Under the pieces are notes generated by a model that was not told the DNA's origin, ran no database searches, and was given only the letters and a program-made list of their open reading frames with translations. Made by a program: the position numbers and the translations under genes. Source: Mycolicibacterium flavescens (GTDB taxonomy: Bacteria > Actinomycetota > Actinomycetes > Mycobacteriales > Mycobacteriaceae). Taken from it: a stretch of DNA of 64,000 nucleotides. The stretch lies in assembly GCA_900637135.1 (NCBI GenBank), contig LR134353.1, positions 2,976,001 through 3,040,000 on the forward strand, written 5' to 3'. This document shows, in pieces, positions 39,780 to 49,263 of this stretch; the stretch's first letter is position 1, and the number at the start of each line of letters is the position of its first letter.

Positions 39780-40316
39780 TCAGCGCGGGGTCTGGTAGTA
39801 CTCCCGTTCGGACACCCCGGTCATCGGTGCGACGAACATCCACGGGATCGTGGTGATCAACCGGTTCAGTGTGGCGACCGAGTCGTTGTAGTACTGGCGC
39901 GCGAACGCCAGTTTGTTCTCGCTGTCGGTGAGATTCTCCTGCAGGTTGAGGAAGTTGTTCGACGAGTTCAGCTGCGGGTAGTTCTGGACGAGCGCCAACA
40001 GCGGGGCCAGCGCGGTGTCGAGTTGCTTTTCGGCGGCGCTTCGTAGGGCCACCGATGTGCCGGTGGTGGCCGAGGTCAGCGCGGCGCGCGCGTTGGTGAC
40101 GTGGTCGAGGATGCCCTTCTCGTGCGCGGCGAAGGTCTGCACGGTGTGCACGAGGCTTGGAATCAGCGACGCGCGACGCGTGAGTTCGACGTCGATACCG
40201 CTCAGCGCCTCGGCAACGCGTACGTCGGCCGAGCGCAGTTTGTTGTAGCCGACGACGAAGACGATGAACGCCAGCACCGCCAGCACCAGTGCGATCGTCA
40301 GTAGCAGCGTCACCAT
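39780..40316 (-). CDS. LemA family protein
   Basis: 178-residue membrane-anchored protein: one N-terminal helix (LLLTIALVLAVLAFIVFVVGY), then a helical bundle with the family motifs VELTRRASLIPSLVHTVQTF, NYPQLNSSNNFLNLQENLT and FARQYYNDSVATLN. Function unknown; LemA proteins often pair with DUF2207 or TPM-domain membrane proteins. ATG 40316 overlaps the DUF2207 gene's stop region by 7 bases, so the two proteins are translated together. The long frame upstream of it is a shadow. Confidence 0.9.
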   Translation of the reverse strand: MVTLLLTIALVLAVLAFIVFVVGYNKLRSADVRVAEALSGIDVELTRRASLIPSLVHTVQTFAAHEKGILDHVTNARAALTSATTGTSVALRSAAEKQLDTALAPLLALVQNYPQLNSSNNFLNLQENLTDSENKLAFARQYYNDSVATLNRLITTIPWMFVAPMTGVSEREYYQTPR

Positions 40317-42112
40317 GAGCCGCCTCCTCCCCCTCCGCCTCCGCCGCCACCGCCGCCGCCGCTGGACCCGCCGCCCCCGCTGGACGACTGTGATGCGGTG
40401 TACGCGCCGATCGACGACGACAACGCGGACTCGAAGCTGTCGAAGTTTGACCCGCCGGAGCCGCCGACAAACCCCGTACCGCCGTGTGTGGTCGAGTTGT
40501 ACCAATCCGGCTGCGGCGCAGCCGTTCCCATCGTCGTTTCGTACTTCTTGGCCCACAGTGCCGCGGCGCCCGCAGCGACCGCGAACGGAACGTAGGCCGA
40601 GTAGAGGTCTTTGCGCGCCCCGAAGTCGAAACGCGCCTCGGCCGAATCGGTGGTTAACATGCGGTGGAAACCACCTGCGCGCGACCAGAGATCGCGGCCG
40701 GCCTCGGTCCGCCTGGTTCCCACGCCTGCGGCCCACGAACCGATCGACAGCAGGAAGAACGCCGCGAACGGCAACGCCCACATCGTGGTCGGAAAAAGCC
40801 AGCGGAAGACGGCGCACAGCATGAGCACGAAAGCGATCGCGTTCGCGGTGCGGAGCCAGAGTTCGTTGCGCCGTTTGACGAGAAGCTTGTTGTCGAAGGC
40901 CCAGTTCTGGACGGTCTTGGCCAGATCGGTCTTGGCCTTGTTGAGCTTCTGGCCGGACTTGACGGTCTTTTTCGCTTCGAACTCGCCGCCCGGATGCAAA
41001 ACCTTCAACACCGACCCGACGGTCACACTGACCGGGTCCACGTCGACCCAGGCGCCGTGCTCGGCGATGCCGCGGATCCGCCAATGCTTCTCGCTGACCT
41101 GGCGCAGTTCGACCAAGCCCCGCTCGGCGAGGTAGAACAGCGTCGCGGTCAGGGCTTGTTTGGGGACTGCCTCGGTCCGGATGTACTCCGTCTGCACCGG
41201 GCCGAGGCCCTCCGGTGGCGCGTACTGCAGTGGGAAACCTGGCGACGGTTCGACCGTGGTGCGGTACCACAGCAGACCGGCCACGCCGGCGGCCACGGTC
41301 AGCGCTGCCACCCAGAGCGCTCCGGCCAGCGACTGGCCCAGCACGCGGTCCCATTCATAGGTCCAGGGCAGCTCGGTGCGCGGCGGCGTCGGCACGTCCA
41401 CACCTGCCCGCACCGTCACCGGCGTGCGCGGCGGCAGGTTTCGCGCCGACAGTTCCACCCTGTTCCCCGTGGTCGTCAGGTCCAGGCACTGCCCGCCGAC
41501 GCCGTATCCGACCGAACACTGCACGCGGGCAACGTCTCCGGGCAGGCCGATCGAGATGTCGGCGCGCTGGATCCGGTTGTTCCAGGCCGGCGCGATCACG
41601 TTCCAGAAGAACACCGATTCGGTCGTGGCGGGTTCACCCGACGATGTGGCGAATCTCCGGTCCGCACCGGTGGTTCCGGTATCGAGGACACCGTCGATGG
41701 AGTAGCGGATCTCGTATACGTGCTCGCCGTAGCTCAGGTAGCTGTCGGGATCGCCGATCTTGGCGACCCGGAACCGCTCACCGTCTTCCCACAGCAGCTC
41801 GTAGGGCGCCGGGTCACCGTCGAGAAGGATGGAATCGATCTCCGGCACCTGGCGCACGTGAGGACTGTTGGGGTTGGTCACATCCCAGTACCGGAAGATG
41901 CCGTGCCTGCCACTGGGAAAATCCGCGGTGATGGTCTCGACGGCGTCGAGTCGCCCGTCTTCGTCGACAAGGAGGTCCACGTCGTAGTCCGTGATGACGA
42001 CGGGGTCGTCGGCGGGTGCGGCCGCCGAACCACCACCGCTGAACACCACCGGCCAGAGCACCGCAAATGCCAGCACCAGCAACGTGATCGACCACGCGAA
42101 CAGCCGGCGCAT
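40310..42112 (-). CDS. DUF2207 domain membrane protein with poly-glycine tail
   Basis: 600-residue predicted membrane protein. An N-terminal signal/anchor helix (about residues 4-22) precedes a DUF2207 extracytoplasmic domain (DYDVDLLVDEDGRLDAVETI, YSIDGVLDTG). A helix follows near residue 262-285 (LAGALWVAALTVAAGVAGLL), then a cytoplasmic basic domain, a helix pair near 420-465 and a third segment near 520. The C-terminus is extreme: SSSGGGG, then a run of glycines ending GGSW. Start supported by AGGAGG before ATG 42112. Forms a unit with lemA; function unknown. Confidence 0.88.
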   Translation of the reverse strand: MRRLFAWSITLLVLAFAVLWPVVFSGGGSAAAPADDPVVITDYDVDLLVDEDGRLDAVETITADFPSGRHGIFRYWDVTNPNSPHVRQVPEIDSILLDGDPAPYELLWEDGERFRVAKIGDPDSYLSYGEHVYEIRYSIDGVLDTGTTGADRRFATSSGEPATTESVFFWNVIAPAWNNRIQRADISIGLPGDVARVQCSVGYGVGGQCLDLTTTGNRVELSARNLPPRTPVTVRAGVDVPTPPRTELPWTYEWDRVLGQSLAGALWVAALTVAAGVAGLLWYRTTVEPSPGFPLQYAPPEGLGPVQTEYIRTEAVPKQALTATLFYLAERGLVELRQVSEKHWRIRGIAEHGAWVDVDPVSVTVGSVLKVLHPGGEFEAKKTVKSGQKLNKAKTDLAKTVQNWAFDNKLLVKRRNELWLRTANAIAFVLMLCAVFRWLFPTTMWALPFAAFFLLSIGSWAAGVGTRRTEAGRDLWSRAGGFHRMLTTDSAEARFDFGARKDLYSAYVPFAVAAGAAALWAKKYETTMGTAAPQPDWYNSTTHGGTGFVGGSGGSNFDSFESALSSSIGAYTASQSSSGGGGSSGGGGGGGGGGGGGGSW

Positions 42113-42196
42113 GCGGTCCTCCTGTTGCGTGCGACGCCAGGTTTCCGGTTCACCCTAAGTGCAGCGGGCCGATTTCGGCGCGAACTGGCCATCGGG

Positions 42197-44224
42197 TCAT
42201 CCGATGTGCAGTGGGTCGATCTGGACGCGAACCGGCTGTTGGTCGTGACGGGCGCTGAGCACGGCGGTGGCCCGGCGCAGCGCCGAGGAGAGGGCCAGTC
42301 CAGTGTCGCGGGGCACCCGCAACAGCATCCGGATCACCGTCGTGTCGGAGGCCAGTCCCGGCGGTCGGCGCGCGCCGACCGGCAGGTCGACCGGACCGAG
42401 TTGTTCGGTGCCCTCGGGCGTATCGGCGATGTCGAGCAAGGCGTGCACCGCCTCGGGCGGTCCGTCCACCGCGGCCATGTGCACGTCGGGCGGCAGGCCG
42501 ACTTCACCGCGCGCGTTCAGCTCGGCATCGGCGTGACCGACGGGGTCCCAGCGGATCAGCGCCTGCACAGTCGGTATCGCAGACTCGGCCACCACCGCGA
42601 TCACCCCGCCGTCGCCGCGCTTGCGTACCAGGGCGCCCGCGGCCATCCACCGGCGCAAGGTGTCCTCGGCCGCCCGCAGGTCCTGGCGGCCGAGCAGCGC
42701 CCAGCTGTCCAACAGCAGCGCGGCACCGTAGCCGCCCGCGGCTATCGGTTCGGCGCCGGGCGTGGCGACGACAACCGCGGGCTTCGACGCGACCTCGGCG
42801 ACCATCGCGTCACCGCCGGAGGTGATGACCGTCGTGCCCGGAAACGCCCTGCCGAGTTCCTCGGCGGTGCGCCTGGCCCCGACGACAACCGCGCGCACCG
42901 CATCCGAGCCGCACCGCACGCAGCGCAGCGACGGGTGGGCGCGCCCGCACCACCGGCACACCGCGCCTGCGGCATCGCGGTCGGGCAGCGACAACGGCCC
43001 CGTGCAGTTGCGACACCGGGCGATGGTTCGGCAGCGCCCGCACGCGAGGGCGGGGACGTACCCGCGGCGGGGCACCTGCACCAGGACCGGGGCGCCGGAC
43101 TCCAGCGCCTTGCGCGCCGCATGCAGCGCCATCGACGGGAGCCTGGCCGACCGGGCGGCGGGGTCGCGTTCCTGCTCGAAACCGCTGTCATCGAGGGCGA
43201 CGACGCGCGGTGAGGCCGCCCGCACCGTCGGCCGCAGCGCGACCAGGTCGTGCGCCCAGCCGCTGCGCACCAGCGCCTGGGCCTCCGCGGTTCTGGCGAA
43301 TCCGCCGATCAGCGCGGCGCAGCGCAGCTGATGTGCCCGCAACATCGCCACCTCGCGGGCATGCGGATACGGCGCACGGGGTTCGGCGAGCGTGTCGTCG
43401 CCGTCGTCCCACACCATCACCAGACCGAGGTGGGCGACAGGTGCGAACACCGCGCTGCGGGTGCCGATGACGAGCCGGGCGCTGCCGCGCAACACCGACA
43501 ACCAACGCCGATAGCGTTGCGCGGGGCCGAGTCCCGCCGACAAGGCCACCACCAGGTTCTCGTCGAGGCGGTCGAGCGCGGCGGCGTGCACCGCGTCGAT
43601 GTCGCGTTGATCCGGCACGATCACCAGCACACCGCGGCCCGAGTTCACCATCACCGCCGCGGCCTCGGCCAGTCGATCGGCCCACGCCTCCCCGGGCAGC
43701 GCCTGCCAGACCGCTCGGGCGGCTCGTCCGCTCGCCACCGCCGCGAGGAACTGCTCACCGCTGCCGTAGGCGTTCCAGGAATCGGTTGCGACGGGTTGCG
43801 GGTCGGTCGGCGCCGTCGTCGGCGGCTCCTGTTTTTCGACCCGGGCGTGCCGCGGCGGGATGGCCAGCCTCAGGACGTCCGCGCGGGTGCCGGCGTAACG
43901 GGCCGCCACGGCGTCGGCGAGTCGACGGATCTCGGGCGTCAGCACCGGCTCGGGCGAGACCACGCGGTCGAGCCAGCCGAGCTTGCCGACGTGGTCGGTG
44001 TCGGACCGCCTCTCCAGGATGAACGCGTCGACCAGCCTGCCGTGGAACCGCACCCGGACGCGGACGCCGGGCTGCGCGTCGTCGGACTGCTCGGCGGAGA
44101 CCAGGTAGTCGAACTCGCGGTCGAGGTGCGGGACGGTCAGCATCGGCAGCACACGCGCGACCGGCTCGTGCTCGGCAGGCTGTCTGGTGGCGCCCGGGCG
44201 GGCCGGGCTGTCGGACCCCGTCAC
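42197..44224 (-). CDS. priA: Primosomal protein N' (PriA), degenerate ATPase motifs
   Basis: 675-residue PriA family protein for replication restart. The 3'-DNA-binding N-terminal domain ([18 protein letters not shown]) and the paired-cysteine zinc region ([30 protein letters not shown]) are intact. Where active PriA has a GSGKT Walker A there is [10 protein letters not shown], and the DEEH box reads WDDGDD, so helicase ATPase activity is probably lost, as I recall for other actinobacterial PriA proteins. GTG 44224 overlaps the YhhN gene's stop (GTGA). Ends IDPLHIG. Confidence 0.92.
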   Translation of the reverse strand: MTGSDSPARPGATRQPAEHEPVARVLPMLTVPHLDREFDYLVSAEQSDDAQPGVRVRVRFHGRLVDAFILERRSDTDHVGKLGWLDRVVSPEPVLTPEIRRLADAVAARYAGTRADVLRLAIPPRHARVEKQEPPTTAPTDPQPVATDSWNAYGSGEQFLAAVASGRAARAVWQALPGEAWADRLAEAAAVMVNSGRGVLVIVPDQRDIDAVHAAALDRLDENLVVALSAGLGPAQRYRRWLSVLRGSARLVIGTRSAVFAPVAHLGLVMVWDDGDDTLAEPRAPYPHAREVAMLRAHQLRCAALIGGFARTAEAQALVRSGWAHDLVALRPTVRAASPRVVALDDSGFEQERDPAARSARLPSMALHAARKALESGAPVLVQVPRRGYVPALACGRCRTIARCRNCTGPLSLPDRDAAGAVCRWCGRAHPSLRCVRCGSDAVRAVVVGARRTAEELGRAFPGTTVITSGGDAMVAEVASKPAVVVATPGAEPIAAGGYGAALLLDSWALLGRQDLRAAEDTLRRWMAAGALVRKRGDGGVIAVVAESAIPTVQALIRWDPVGHADAELNARGEVGLPPDVHMAAVDGPPEAVHALLDIADTPEGTEQLGPVDLPVGARRPPGLASDTTVIRMLLRVPRDTGLALSSALRRATAVLSARHDQQPVRVQIDPLHIG

Positions 44225-44943
44225 GCAGGATTGGTAGCAGACGGCACCGACGTCCTGCCGAAGAAGAACCCGGCCGTGATGAGCACCAGCGACGCCGCAT
44301 ACACCCACCAGATCGGTACCGCCAGAGCCTCGGACCCCAGCACGAACTTGCCGATCCCGATCATCGCGTCCGACACCGCGAAACATACCGCACCCAATGC
44401 CGTCCACGGCGTGGGCAACCGGGCCATCAGCGCGGCGCACACCATCGCGCCGAGCACCGCGATGTACAGCGTGACCGGTACGGCCATGCTCTCGGCGATG
44501 AGCCGCGGCCAGAACCACACCAGCAGGGCCAGGCAGGCCGCGACCGTGACCGCGGCGGCGGCCAGCCTCGGACCGGAGCGGGTGACCAACGGCCACAGCG
44601 CGCCCAGAAAGCACAGGTGGGCGACGAGGAACGCGGCCAGCCCGAGCACGAACGACGGCTCCCACCACGGCAGCGCCAACAGGAAATCACCCGCCGCGGA
44701 GAACAGCAGCGCGGCCACCAACCAGCGTCGTTCCCGGGCGATCGGGTGTGTCAACGCGGCCGCGGCGAGCAGCACCGCCGCGGCGGCCTTGACCGCGGGC
44801 TGCAGCGCGAACTGACCGGTGAGCTCGGCACCGCCGGGCAGCCGCACCGCGGTCGCGATCAGGAACACCCCGTAGCAGGCGGCGACGACGGCTGCGGCCA
44901 CCCACAGAAGCCGGGTTCGCCGATGAACGTACGGTGTCCCCAT
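44221..44943 (-). CDS. YhhN family membrane protein (lysoplasmalogenase-like)
   Basis: 240-residue protein with about eight hydrophobic helices covering nearly all its length, and the YhhN-type motifs [23 protein letters not shown] and [13 protein letters not shown] (acidic residues in membrane helices). Animal homologues (TMEM86) hydrolyse lysoplasmalogen; the bacterial role is unclear. ATG 44943 shares two bases with the divergent esterase start. Corresponds to the Rv1401 position next to priA, from memory. Confidence 0.87.
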   Translation of the reverse strand: MGTPYVHRRTRLLWVAAAVVAACYGVFLIATAVRLPGGAELTGQFALQPAVKAAAAVLLAAAALTHPIARERRWLVAALLFSAAGDFLLALPWWEPSFVLGLAAFLVAHLCFLGALWPLVTRSGPRLAAAAVTVAACLALLVWFWPRLIAESMAVPVTLYIAVLGAMVCAALMARLPTPWTALGAVCFAVSDAMIGIGKFVLGSEALAVPIWWVYAASLVLITAGFFFGRTSVPSATNPA

Positions 44944-45904
44944 GTCAGTCCCTGAGGTAGGGCCGGCCAGCCCGGAACCCATCGACGCCATTCTGCTGAA
45001 GGTACTGCAGGCCGTTCCGTTCCAGTTGACAACCGACGGGGGCGTGCAGGCCGCGCGCGAACGGTTCAACGCGCTGCCGGCGGTCGAGATCCTGCCCGAG
45101 GTGCGCGCCGAAGACCGCACGGTCGACGGGCCCGGCGGCCCGATCCCGGTCCGGGTATACCGGCCGCCGACCGCCTCCGACGCGCGCGCCCCCGTGGTGG
45201 TGTTCTTCCACGGCGGCGGCTGGTGTGTCGGCGGCCTCGACAGCTACGACGGCACCGCGCGTCGACATGCGGCCGACGCAGAGGCCGTGCTGGTGGCCGT
45301 CGACTACCGGCTGGCACCCGAGCACCCCTACCCCGCCGCTGTCGACGATGTGTGGGCGGTGACGCAGTGGGTCGCCGCGAGCGCGGACGAGCTGGGCATC
45401 GACGCGGGCCGGCTCGCGGTGGCCGGCGACTCGGCGGGCGGCAATCTCGCCGCGGTGGTCGCACAGTTGGCGCGCGACGCGGGCGGGCCCCAGATCTGTC
45501 TCCAGCTGCTGTGGTATCCGGCCACGACGTGGGACACCACACTGCCGTCCTTCGCCGAGAACGCCGACGCGCCAATACTCGATTTCGCTGCGATAGGCGG
45601 CTTTTCGCGTTGGTATGTCGGCGACATGGACCTTTCGGACATGCCCGCGACGCTGGCGCCCGCGCGCGCCGAGGACCTGACCGGGCTGCCGCCGGCCTAC
45701 ATCGCCGTCGCGGGCCATGACCCGTTGCGTGACGACGGCGCCCGGTACGCGGAGTTGCTGTCGGCCGCCGGGGTTCGCGTCGAACTTCACAATGCTGAAT
45801 CGCTCGTGCACGGCTACCTCGGCTACGCCGGGGTGGTGCCCGCGGCGACCGAGGCCACCGAACGGGGATTGAGGGCGCTACACGCCGCGTTACACCCGGT
45901 GTGA
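44942..45904 (+). CDS. Alpha/beta hydrolase, hormone-sensitive-lipase type esterase
   Basis: 320-residue HSL-family carboxylesterase. The oxyanion motif is [11 protein letters not shown] (His90), the nucleophile elbow [12 protein letters not shown] (Ser164), the acid in [14 protein letters not shown] and the histidine in LVHGYLGY. Corresponds in position to the lipH/lipI esterases of M. tuberculosis. No signal peptide. ATG 44942 overlaps the divergent YhhN start; the 3' end overlaps the NTF2-like gene (GTGA). Likely acts on short acyl esters. Confidence 0.9.
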   Translation: MSVPEVGPASPEPIDAILLKVLQAVPFQLTTDGGVQAARERFNALPAVEILPEVRAEDRTVDGPGGPIPVRVYRPPTASDARAPVVVFFHGGGWCVGGLDSYDGTARRHAADAEAVLVAVDYRLAPEHPYPAAVDDVWAVTQWVAASADELGIDAGRLAVAGDSAGGNLAAVVAQLARDAGGPQICLQLLWYPATTWDTTLPSFAENADAPILDFAAIGGFSRWYVGDMDLSDMPATLAPARAEDLTGLPPAYIAVAGHDPLRDDGARYAELLSAAGVRVELHNAESLVHGYLGYAGVVPAATEATERGLRALHAALHPV

Positions 45905-46332
45905 ACACATCGAAATCCATCGACATCGTGCACGCGTTCTGGGACGAGGTCTGGAACGCCCACGACCCGGCGGCGGTGGACCGCTTCGTGGTCGACGACT
46001 TCGTGATCATCACCGGCGGCGAGACGGTGCGTGGCCGCGAGAATTTCAAGGCATGGATCGCCGGGTTCCTGAGTAAGGTCGACGACTTACATCTCGAGGT
46101 CGTCGAGTCGTTCGAGAGCGCCGACGGCAGCCGCGTCGCGTCGCGGTGGCTACTGACCGGGAAGAACACCGGCTATCTCGGAAGCGCGCCCGACGGCAGC
46201 GAAATCGCGATGACCGGTACCGCGGTCTGGGCTGTCGGTGAGGACGGCAAGCTGCTCACCAACTGGGTCGAACGCAGCGCTTGGGAGTTGTCCCAACGGC
46301 TGAACAGCGGGGGTACCGTGATCGGGACGTGA
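45901..46332 (+). CDS. SnoaL-like / NTF2 fold protein
   Basis: 143-residue protein of the SnoaL-like polyketide-cyclase/NTF2 superfamily: helical start VHAFWDEVWNAHDPAAVDRFV, VIITGGETVRGRENFKAWI, then the beta sheet VASRWLLTGKNTG and ending ERSAWELSQRLN. The function is unknown; small enzymes of this fold isomerise, hydrate or bind ligands. GTG 45901 overlaps the esterase stop, and the monooxygenase begins 18 bases downstream, so a three-gene unit is likely. Confidence 0.85.
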   Translation: MNTSKSIDIVHAFWDEVWNAHDPAAVDRFVVDDFVIITGGETVRGRENFKAWIAGFLSKVDDLHLEVVESFESADGSRVASRWLLTGKNTGYLGSAPDGSEIAMTGTAVWAVGEDGKLLTNWVERSAWELSQRLNSGGTVIGT

Positions 46333-46350
46333 GCGACACGGGGAGGCTCG

Positions 46351-47832
46351 ATGACAGTGCCCGATCACGACACCATCATCGTCGGCGCCGGCTTCTCCGG
46401 CATCGGCGCCGGGATCAGCCTCAACAAGGCCGGGTTGTGTGACTATCTGATCATCGAAGCCGGCGAGGGACCGGGCGGGACGTGGTACTGGAACACGTAT
46501 CCCGGTATCGCCGTTGACATTCCGTCGTTCTCCTACCAGTTCTCCTTCGAGCAGAGCCCAAAATGGACCCGCACCTACGCACCGGGGCACGAGTTGCGTG
46601 CGTACGCCGAGCACTGCGTCGACAAGTACCGTCTGCGGCCCAAGATCCGGTTCAACACCAAGGTGCTCGGCGCCGTGTTCGACGATGATCAGAGCCTGTG
46701 GCGGGTCGAACTTGACTCCGGTGAGGTCGTCACCGCGCGGTTCCTGATCAATGGGTGCGGGGTGCTGATCACGCCGAAACTGCCCGATATCGACGGTGTC
46801 GACTCGTTCGCCGGTGTCACCATGCACACCGCGCGTTGGGACCACGAGCAGGACTTGACCGGCAAGCGGGTCGCGGTCATCGGCACGGGCGCGTCGGCGG
46901 TGCAGGTGATTCCCGAGATCGCGCCGATCGTCAAGCAGCTGACCGTTTTTCAGCGCACACCGATCTGGTGTTTCCCGAAGTTCGATGTGCCGCTGTCGCC
47001 AATGGCGCAACGGATGATGCGGCTGCCTGGCGGCCACGTGGTGCAGCGTCTGCTCAGCCAGGCCTACGTCGAGTTGACGTTCACGCTGCCCGCGCAGTAC
47101 TTCACCGTCAACCCGATGGCCAAGAACATGTCGAAAGTCGGCGAGGCGTATCTACGCAAAGAGGTCCACGACCCGGAGGTCCGCGAAAAGCTCACGCCCG
47201 AGTATGCGGTCGGCTGTAAGCGGCCCGGCTTCCACAACACCTACCTGTCGACGTACAACCGCGACAACGTCGAGTTGGTCACCGAGCCAATCGACAAGAT
47301 CACCGGTTCAGGTGTGGCCACCGCCGACGGCATGACCCGCGACATCGACGTGCTGATCCTGGCGACGGGTTTCAAAGTGATGGACGCCGAGGACATGCCG
47401 ACCTATCCGGTCACCGGTTCGGGCGGCCGGACGTGGAGCCAGCACTGGCAGGAGAACCGGCTGCAGGCTTACGAAGGAGTGAGTGTGCCGGGTTTCCCGA
47501 ACTTCTTCACGGTGTTCGGACCCTACGGTTATGTCGGGTCGTCGTATTTCGCGCTCATCGAGACGCAGACGCATCACATCGTGCGCTGTCTCAAGCACGC
47601 CCGACGCAACGGCGCCCGTCGCGTGGAGGTCACGCAAGAGGCCAACGACCGCTACTTCGATGAGATGATGCGCAAACGGCACCGCCAGATCTTTTGGCAG
47701 GAGAGCTGCCAGCGGGCCAACAGCTACTACTTCGACAAGAACGGCGACGCCCCGCTGCGGCCGACCACCACGCTCGAGGCGTACTGGCGCAGCCGCCGCT
47801 TCCCGCTACGGGATTACGCGTTCAGTCCCTGA
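46351..47832 (+). CDS. Flavin-containing Baeyer-Villiger-type monooxygenase
   Basis: 493-residue FAD/NADPH monooxygenase. FAD Rossmann motif IIVGAGFSGIGAG (from residue 9), the BVMO fingerprint FAGVTMHTARWDHE (from F153), NADPH Rossmann VAVIGTGASAVQVIPE and the late motif VLILATGFKV. Expected to insert oxygen next to a ketone or oxidise a heteroatom. GGGGAGG precedes the ATG. With the esterase and NTF2-like protein upstream it could make and hydrolyse esters from a ketone, a pathway inference only. Matches the Rv1393c position next to metK. Confidence 0.92.
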   Translation: MTVPDHDTIIVGAGFSGIGAGISLNKAGLCDYLIIEAGEGPGGTWYWNTYPGIAVDIPSFSYQFSFEQSPKWTRTYAPGHELRAYAEHCVDKYRLRPKIRFNTKVLGAVFDDDQSLWRVELDSGEVVTARFLINGCGVLITPKLPDIDGVDSFAGVTMHTARWDHEQDLTGKRVAVIGTGASAVQVIPEIAPIVKQLTVFQRTPIWCFPKFDVPLSPMAQRMMRLPGGHVVQRLLSQAYVELTFTLPAQYFTVNPMAKNMSKVGEAYLRKEVHDPEVREKLTPEYAVGCKRPGFHNTYLSTYNRDNVELVTEPIDKITGSGVATADGMTRDIDVLILATGFKVMDAEDMPTYPVTGSGGRTWSQHWQENRLQAYEGVSVPGFPNFFTVFGPYGYVGSSYFALIETQTHHIVRCLKHARRNGARRVEVTQEANDRYFDEMMRKRHRQIFWQESCQRANSYYFDKNGDAPLRPTTTLEAYWRSRRFPLRDYAFSP

Positions 47833-47925
47833 CCGTTGGCGCTGCGTAGGCCACGCCCACGAGCCGCGAGACTACGGTTTCTGACGGAATTCGGCCGATA
47901 TCTCTCAACAACCGTCGTCTCGGCG

Positions 47926-49134
47926 TCAGACGGCGGCCTTGAGCTCGTCGACCTTGTTCAGCTGCTCCCAGGGCAGCTCGACGTCGGTGCGGCCGAAGTG
48001 GCCGTACGCGGCAGTCTGCGCGTAGATCGGGCGCAGCAAGTCGAGGTCGCGCACGATCGCGCCGGGACGCAGATCGAACACCGAGGTGATGGCCTTCTCG
48101 ATGCGGCCCGGATCGACGGACTCGCTGCCGAACGTCTCGACGAACAAGCCGACCGGAGCGGCCTTGCCGATCGCATAAGCGACCTGGACCTCAACGCGCT
48201 CGGCCAGACCCGCCGCGACCACGTTCTTCGCCACCCAGCGCATCGCGTAGGCCGCCGAGCGGTCCACCTTTGACGGGTCCTTGCCCGAGAACGCGCCGCC
48301 GCCGTGACGGGCCCAGCCGCCGTAGGTGTCCACGATGATCTTGCGGCCCGTCAACCCCGCGTCACCCATGGGGCCACCGAGCACGAACTTGCCGGTCGGG
48401 TTCACGAGCAGGCGGAAGTCGGAGGTGTCCATCGAATCGTGGCCCAGGTCGGCCAGGACGGTGTTGACGACCTTCTCGCGGATGTCCGGCGTCAGCGTCC
48501 CCTCGAGGTCGATGCCCGCCGCGTGCTGCGTCGACAGCACGACCGTGTCGAGGCGCACCGGGGTCGTGCCGTCGTACTGCACGGTGACCTGGGTCTTGCC
48601 GTCGGGGCGCAGGTAGTCGAGCACACCGCTCTTGCGGACCTCGGTCAGCCGGCGCGACAGCCGGTGTGCGAGCGCGATCGGCAGTGGCATCAGCTCGGGC
48701 GTGTCCTTGATCGCGTAGCCGAACATCAGGCCCTGGTCGCCCGCGCCCTGCAGGTCGAGCGGGTCGCCCGCGCCCTCGACGCGGGTCTCGTGCGCGGTGT
48801 CGACGCCCATCGCGATATCGGGCGACTGACGACCGATGCCGACGTTGACGCCGCAGGTCTCACCGTCGAAGCCCTTTTCCGACGAGTCGTAGCCGATCTC
48901 CAGGATGCGCTCGCGCACCGTGGTGGCGATGTCGGCGAAGGCCTCCTTGGCGGCCGTCGTCACCTCGCCGACGACGTGCACCTGCCCGGTGGTGACCAGT
49001 GTCTCGACGGCAACCCGCGACTTGGGATCGCCCGCGAGCAAAGCGTCGAGCACCGAGTCGCTGATCGCGTCGCAGATCTTGTCGGGGTGGCCCTCGGTTA
49101 CCGACTCACTGGTGAACAGCCGAGCTTCACTCAC
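47926..49134 (-). CDS. metK: S-adenosylmethionine synthetase
   Basis: 402-residue enzyme making SAM from methionine and ATP. Seen: [19 protein letters not shown], the hexapeptide region [33 protein letters not shown] (split here only for description) and [19 protein letters not shown]. The GTG start at 49134 is preceded by GGAAGGA. A TACAAT -10 lies about 48 bases upstream, with a small hairpin in the leader. No SAM riboswitch fold was recognised. Last of the leftward mihF-gmk-rpoZ-coaBC-metK run. Confidence 0.96.
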   Translation of the reverse strand: MSEARLFTSESVTEGHPDKICDAISDSVLDALLAGDPKSRVAVETLVTTGQVHVVGEVTTAAKEAFADIATTVRERILEIGYDSSEKGFDGETCGVNVGIGRQSPDIAMGVDTAHETRVEGAGDPLDLQGAGDQGLMFGYAIKDTPELMPLPIALAHRLSRRLTEVRKSGVLDYLRPDGKTQVTVQYDGTTPVRLDTVVLSTQHAAGIDLEGTLTPDIREKVVNTVLADLGHDSMDTSDFRLLVNPTGKFVLGGPMGDAGLTGRKIIVDTYGGWARHGGGAFSGKDPSKVDRSAAYAMRWVAKNVVAAGLAERVEVQVAYAIGKAAPVGLFVETFGSESVDPGRIEKAITSVFDLRPGAIVRDLDLLRPIYAQTAAYGHFGRTDVELPWEQLNKVDELKAAV

Positions 49135-49149
49135 GGTGTGATCCTTCCA

Positions 49150-49165
49150 CTCAAGTCATCTTGAG
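49150..49165 (-). promoter_or_regulatory. Inverted repeat CTCAAG-N4-CTTGAG in the metK leader
   Basis: Perfect 6-base arms around TCAT, 16-31 bases before the metK GTG and downstream of the predicted -10. As RNA it would be a short stem close to the ribosome site; as DNA it could be an operator. Its role is unknown. Confidence 0.35.
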
Positions 49166-49181
49166 GTAGTTAGTACATCAA

Positions 49182-49187
49182 ATTGTA
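49182..49187 (-). promoter_or_regulatory. -10 element TACAAT, probable metK promoter
   Basis: TACAAT on the minus strand is one base from consensus, in the 129-base gap between coaBC and metK. TTGGGT lies 15 bases upstream as a poor -35. It would give metK a leader of about 40 bases. Confidence 0.5.
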
Positions 49188-49263
49188 GGAGTGCCCTGTT
49201 GCACCCAAGCCTCTGCTCGCCTCGCGCGCAAGCATTTCACGCCAGCCGGATGCGTGATCCGCG

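Noticed and set aside
40319..40385. GC-only run of CCGCC-type units, possible tandem repeat or regulatory element
   Set aside because: It is the coding sequence of the poly-glycine tail of the DUF2207 protein; treated there.
40664..43213. 849-codon rightward open frame antisense to the DUF2207 and priA genes
   Set aside because: Third-position GC bias opens long frames opposite real genes. The translation is low-complexity Arg/Gly/Ala/His with no domain, while both genes on the other strand have family motifs.
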